DNA of 64,000 nucleotides from CAZRGZ01 sp964599775 (GTDB lineage: Bacteria > Patescibacteriota > Saccharimonadia > Saccharimonadales > Saccharimonadaceae): positions 9,501-73,500 of the forward strand of contig CAZRGZ010000005.1 in assembly GCA_964599775.1 (NCBI GenBank). The letters are read 5' to 3'. The position numbers and the translations under genes are program-made. Shown piece after piece: positions 60,362 to 64,000 of the stretch (position 1 is its first letter; each line of letters starts with the position of its first letter). Below the pieces are notes generated by a model, which had not been told where the DNA came from, searched no databases, and saw nothing but the letters and a program-made list of their open reading frames with translations.

Positions 60362-61330
60362 CTAACCTCGAATAGTAGAGAAGATAATATACCCGACATA
60401 ACAGGCAAGTAATACCATACCCTGCCAGCGTTGTACGGTGTGGCGTTGGCCGACAAACAGGAGTGCAAAGATACCTAGTGTAGCCAGTACAGTAATAAAA
60501 GTGTCGAATTGTGCGGCAGCACTCATGGTAATAGGCATAATCGCACTGCTCACCCCGAGTACCCATAAAATATTAAAAATGTTAGAACCAATAATATTGC
60601 CGATAGCCATATCGGCCTGACCCTTGCGGATCGCAATGATGGTGGTCGCAAGCTCGGGCAGCGAGGTACCAATCGCGACAACGGTCACCCCTATAAACAT
60701 TTCCGACATACCGAGTGCTTGGGCAATTTTAACTGCATTATCGACAATCAGCTGTCCGCCCAGCACTAATCCACTTAAACCAGCAATAATGAGAATAATT
60801 GAGGTAAAGAAGCTGTATTGTTTAATACTTTTATCGTCGTCGTACGCTGTGTTGCGGCTACTGTGGGCGAGCGTATAAGTGTAAAAGGCAAAAATAAGAA
60901 AGAACACCAGCATAACCAGCCCATCAGCACGTGAAAGAACATTGCTAAACGCGCCATCCAAAAAGGTGTCACTACTAAATATTAAGAGGACGGTTGCTGC
61001 CAAAAGGGCAAACGGAATTTCACGCCACGTTGTAGAAAACTTTACTTGCAGCGGCACAATAGTTGCCCCAATACCAAGAATAAGTAACAAATTGGCAATA
61101 TTACTGCCAACGATGTTACCAATGGCAACATCGCCAGTATTATTTACCGAGGCGATAATATTCACGGCAAGTTCAGGCGCAGAAGTGCCGACTGCAACAA
61201 CAGTAAGCCCGATGACTAAAGCCGAAATGCCAGCTTTACGTGATAACGAGGAAGCACCACGTACCAGCGCCTCAGCACCAGCCACTAAGGTAACAAAACC
61301 AATAATAAGTAGCAAAATTGACACTATCAT
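60362..61330 (-). CDS. Calcium/sodium antiporter, YrbG type
   Basis: 322 residues with about ten membrane segments in two halves. The two alpha-repeats contain GTSAPELAVNI and GTSLPELATTI, each with the Glu used for ion binding, followed by AIGNIVGSN in both halves. This is the CaCA exchanger family, which exports Ca2+ against Na+. Divergent from the guanine deaminase. Confidence 0.9.
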   Translation of the reverse strand: MIVSILLLIIGFVTLVAGAEALVRGASSLSRKAGISALVIGLTVVAVGTSAPELAVNIIASVNNTGDVAIGNIVGSNIANLLLILGIGATIVPLQVKFSTTWREIPFALLAATVLLIFSSDTFLDGAFSNVLSRADGLVMLVFFLIFAFYTYTLAHSSRNTAYDDDKSIKQYSFFTSIILIIAGLSGLVLGGQLIVDNAVKIAQALGMSEMFIGVTVVAIGTSLPELATTIIAIRKGQADMAIGNIIGSNIFNILWVLGVSSAIMPITMSAAAQFDTFITVLATLGIFALLFVGQRHTVQRWQGMVLLACYVGYIIFSTIRG

Positions 61331-61370
61331 TGTTTATCAGTATATCGTAAGTTTGCTATACTAAAAATAT

Positions 61371-61847
61371 ATGGATGGTTTTCAAGAGCGTTTCATGCAG
61401 CGGGCTGTAGAACTGTCGCGCGAGGGTATGCGAACAGGCGAAGGAGGTCCATTTGGGGCGGTTATTGTAAGGCGAGGAAAGTTAATTGCCGAAGGGAACA
61501 ATCGCGTCCTCATAGATCAAGACCCCACTGCGCATGGCGAAGTCGTGGCCATACGCCGTGCCTGCAAAGCACTGCAAGCTTTCCAACTTGATGATTGTGA
61601 ACTTTATACAAGCTGTGAACCGTGTCCGATGTGCTTAGGTGCCATTTACTGGGCACGGCCGAAAATTGTATATTTTGCTAATACGCGTACCGAAGCAGCG
61701 CAAATTGATTTCGATGACGATTTTATTTACCATGAAATCGAAAAGAAACCTGCCGAGCGCAAAATACCGTTCATTAACGTACCGCACCCCGAAGCACGCG
61801 CTATATTTGCCGAGTGGTTTGAAGCTGAGCACAAGGCGCAGTACTAA
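61371..61847 (+). CDS. guaD: Guanine deaminase, GuaD type
   Basis: 158 residues. Zinc motifs HGEVVAIRRAC and TSCEPCPMCLGAIYWARP, with the GuaD-specific FDDDFIYHEIEK near the C terminus. Starts MDGFQERFMQRAVELS, close to B. subtilis GuaD. Converts guanine to xanthine. TATACT (61357-61362) ends 8 bases before the ATG and no Shine-Dalgarno is seen. Confidence 0.9.
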   Translation: MDGFQERFMQRAVELSREGMRTGEGGPFGAVIVRRGKLIAEGNNRVLIDQDPTAHGEVVAIRRACKALQAFQLDDCELYTSCEPCPMCLGAIYWARPKIVYFANTRTEAAQIDFDDDFIYHEIEKKPAERKIPFINVPHPEARAIFAEWFEAEHKAQY

Positions 61848-61890
61848 CTACTTGTTTTGGGTGGCATAGCATAATGCTACAATAGTAACA

Positions 61891-62268
61891 ATGACAGAGC
61901 TTACAGAAGAACACTTTGAAGAAGTGGTGGCAAAGGGGATCGATGCCATTCCTGAAAAATATTTAAAGCGCTTACAGAACGTCGCGTTTGTCACTGCCGA
62001 TGAACCCACGGCCGCACAGCGTCAGCAGATGAAACTTCGCGATTACGAAACTTTGTATGGCCTATATGAAGGCATTCCCCAAGTCTCACGGGGTGCAGGC
62101 TATACCATGGTACTGCCCGATAAAATCACTATCTTCAAAGGGCCTATTGAGCGTGACAGTCATTCACTAGAAGAGTTGCAAGAAAAGGTGCGTAAAACGG
62201 TGTGGCACGAAGTTGCGCATCATTTTGGGCTGGATCATCGGCAAATACATAAACTGGGGGGAATGTAA
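61891..62268 (+). CDS. Zinicin-like metallopeptidase (PF06262 type)
   Basis: 125 residues. Zinc motif WHEVAHHFGLDH (HExxHxxGxxH) near the end, and the N-terminal ALQNVAFVTADEP-like part (KRLQNVAFVTADEP) of the small metallopeptidase family. TACAAT (61878-61883) ends 7 bases before the ATG. The role is unknown; its stop overlaps the start of the next gene. Confidence 0.85.
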   Translation: MTELTEEHFEEVVAKGIDAIPEKYLKRLQNVAFVTADEPTAAQRQQMKLRDYETLYGLYEGIPQVSRGAGYTMVLPDKITIFKGPIERDSHSLEELQEKVRKTVWHEVAHHFGLDHRQIHKLGGM

Positions 62269-64000
62269 TGAAAGTGCGGCACATAGTTGGGGCAATTCTT
62301 GCAGGAATATTTATCGCTTTAGGGCAAAGCTATCCAGCACAGGCGCAAGACCCGAATAGTTTTACTATTAAGGAATTTCAGGCCGATTATTATATTGGAC
62401 GTGACGAAGAAAAAGCCTCGACGATGCGGGTCGAAGAAACGATTGTGGCTGAATTTCCGCAATTTGACCAAAATCACGGTATTGAACGTGCTTTGCCAGA
62501 AACGTATGACGGACATTCACTACGGTTAAATGTTGAAAGTGTCACCGATGGTAATGGGGTGCAACGTGAATATAGCACCAGAAGCTCTAACGATAATCTC
62601 GTACTTCGTATTGGTGACCCTGACGCCTATGCGCATGGGGTTCAAACCTACAAAATAACTTACACCTACCAGAATGTCACCAAGAATTTTGAGAACCACG
62701 ATGAACTATACTGGGACACCAATGGTACCGAATGGCAGCAAGTGTTTGAAACTGTGACTGCCCGGGTGCATTTGGAGGCATCAGTGGCAGAGGCTTTTAA
62801 TGGGCAGGTTGCCTGTTTTGTGGGTGCGCAGGGTGCAAACGAGCCTTGCCATCACGAAATAGAGCGTGGCGGTACACAACTGACATTTTCGGCAGCCCGG
62901 CCGCTCGCAGTTGGTGAGAACTTAACTTTTGTTGTTGGCTTTGCGCCCAGGACTTTCGTGCCGTACCAGCCGACGCCTGACGAGCAGGCGCGTGAAGCAT
63001 TGCTCGGTGCCTTAGCAACGATATGGTGGGTTATTACTGCTGTTATCGCACCACTTATAACTATTGTAGTCATTGTGCTTTTAGTCAAAATATGGCGGCG
63101 ATACGGCAAGGAGCCAAAAGGGCGCGGCACTATTGTCCCGCAATATTTGCCACCCAAAGATGCTAGCGTTCTGATGGCGGCACAGGTTTTACGTCAACCC
63201 CGGCATGCCATAACCGCACAGATTATTGATCTTGCAGTACGCCACTATATAAAAATTTATGAAGTTGAAAACAAAAAAGCTTGGTTCCTAAAAAAGAAAA
63301 CGTATAAGCTGGAGCTAACACAGGCACCCGACGATAAGCTAAAAGAGGGTGAGCGTGAAGCTTTGAAGGCGGTATTTAACCATCGCATCACAAAAGGGTC
63401 ACAAGTTAACCTTAGTGCTGTAGGGGCAACGCGATATAAAGCAATGCAGAAATTGGCAAAAAATATGAAACAGCGTGCCGAAGAGCAGGGATATTTTGAA
63501 GTAGATAAAAAACAGCAACGGAAACTGTATTGGGTTGGTGGTATTTTGTTGGCGCTAGGAGTAGTAACGCTACAGATTCTACTTATAATAATCGCGATAG
63601 CAACTTTTGTGGTAGCGGGTACGTTGCGGCGGCGCACCGAAAAAGGTGTCCTTTTAGATGAATATCTAAAAGGACTTGAAATGTATATTTCTTTGGCGGA
63701 AGAAGAGCGCTTGCGTGTATTACAAAGCCCCGAAGGAGCAGAAAAAGTGAATACCAAGGATAAGCACCAAATGGTGAAGCTGTATGAACGAGTCTTGCCT
63801 TATGCTATTTTGCTTGGTATCGAGAAAGAGTGGGGGAAGCAATTTACTAATCTCACCGATAGGCCACCAGAGTGGTACAGCGGTTCATCATCTCACTTTA
63901 ACGCCGCGTTGTTTGTTGGTAGTTTGAGCGGTTTCACTTCAGCAACGTCGACCAGCTTTGCGGCGCCAAGTAGCTCTTCTGGGAGTGGGTTCTCTGGAGG
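62268..64000 (+). CDS. DUF2207 membrane protein, cut by the window edge
   Basis: At least 577 residues, open to the right edge. A signal peptide at the N terminus (GAILAGIFIALGQSYPAQA), a DUF2207 extracellular domain (residues 25-235), a membrane helix (IWWVITAVIAPLITIVVIVL), a cytoplasmic part with Lys-rich motifs, and two further hydrophobic segments near residue 425. The sequence ends in the Ser/Gly-rich GSGFSGG that starts the typical glycine tail of this family. The ATG overlaps the TAA of the metallopeptidase (TAATG). Function unknown; common in Patescibacteria. Confidence 0.85.
   Translation, partial: MKVRHIVGAILAGIFIALGQSYPAQAQDPNSFTIKEFQADYYIGRDEEKASTMRVEETIVAEFPQFDQNHGIERALPETYDGHSLRLNVESVTDGNGVQREYSTRSSNDNLVLRIGDPDAYAHGVQTYKITYTYQNVTKNFENHDELYWDTNGTEWQQVFETVTARVHLEASVAEAFNGQVACFVGAQGANEPCHHEIERGGTQLTFSAARPLAVGENLTFVVGFAPRTFVPYQPTPDEQAREALLGALATIWWVITAVIAPLITIVVIVLLVKIWRRYGKEPKGRGTIVPQYLPPKDASVLMAAQVLRQPRHAITAQIIDLAVRHYIKIYEVENKKAWFLKKKTYKLELTQAPDDKLKEGEREALKAVFNHRITKGSQVNLSAVGATRYKAMQKLAKNMKQRAEEQGYFEVDKKQQRKLYWVGGILLALGVVTLQILLIIIAIATFVVAGTLRRRTEKGVLLDEYLKGLEMYISLAEEERLRVLQSPEGAEKVNTKDKHQMVKLYERVLPYAILLGIEKEWGKQFTNLTDRPPEWYSGSSSHFNAALFVGSLSGFTSATSTSFAAPSSSSGSGFSG

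Noticed and set aside
1..64000. CRISPR arrays, rRNA, tRNA, prophage structural genes
   Set aside because: No regularly spaced repeats, no cloverleaf or rRNA-like sequence and no capsid, tail or terminase proteins were recognised on either strand.

Overview
The window looks like a chromosomal segment of a host-dependent Patescibacterium, most likely Candidatus Saccharibacteria (TM7); that assignment is inference. Supporting it are short intergenic gaps, a compact set of core information-processing genes, a DUF5663-type protein, a short-LID adenylate kinase, a class II ribonucleotide-reductase-like gene beside nrdR, and several features usually associated with Actinobacteria, the usual hosts of Saccharibacteria (DUF5753, DUF4232, an ultrashort ileS T-box). 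UGA is used as an ordinary stop (recJ, the kinase at 32289 and others), so the UGA-Gly code of Absconditabacteria/Gracilibacteria is excluded.

Layout. 1-8.9 kb: a truncated gene, DUF5663, fmt-def, priA, a phosphoribosyltransferase-like gene, a winged-helix regulator, recJ, rpsU-yqeY, adk-map. 8.9-15 kb: ftsA-ftsZ-nrdR, a degenerate class II RNR homologue, then a thioredoxin-like/VKOR pair. 15-22.5 kb: T-box-controlled ileS, msrA, galU, rplU, parA-parB, lepB. 22.6-30 kb: an LCP cell-wall ligase, a membrane protein, HtrA, prmC-prfA, rpmE2, a GC-rich orphan gene and a beta-propeller protein. 30-38 kb: rpsB-tsf, then a three-gene cassette (Nudix, isopentenyl-phosphate-kinase-like, phospholipase-D-like; first and third broken) exactly where pyrH normally lies, then frr-uppS-rseP-CPBP protease-greA. 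38-45 kb: lysS, glycosyltransferase, GH13 enzyme, Nudix, radC, hsp20, ROK kinase. 45-55 kb: an accessory island with a second GC-rich orphan, a frameshifted membrane gene, a remnant of an MmeI-type restriction-modification gene, a PIN protein with an unknown partner, a PIN toxin-antitoxin pair, a Panacea/RelE-like pair, a putative small RNA, a PD-(D/E)XK-like protein, a cytosine deaminase, and a DUF5753 protein coupled to a serine hydrolase. 55-64 kb: SpoU methyltransferase, YjbQ, DUF3175, DUF4232, DUF378, polysaccharide deacetylase, an RsmB/F-like methyltransferase, a Ca/Na exchanger, guanine deaminase, a zinicin-type metallopeptidase and a DUF2207 protein cut by the right edge.

The genes fit a reduced lifestyle: translation, division and wall modification are well represented, salvage deaminases are present, and accessory genes show decay. 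A recurring signal is a TATAAT-like -10 box ending only 6 to 11 bases before the start codon at more than fifteen genes on both strands, which predicts many leaderless or near-leaderless mRNAs. No rRNA, tRNA, CRISPR array or complete insertion sequence was seen, and no stretch over about 300 bases lacks an annotated feature.
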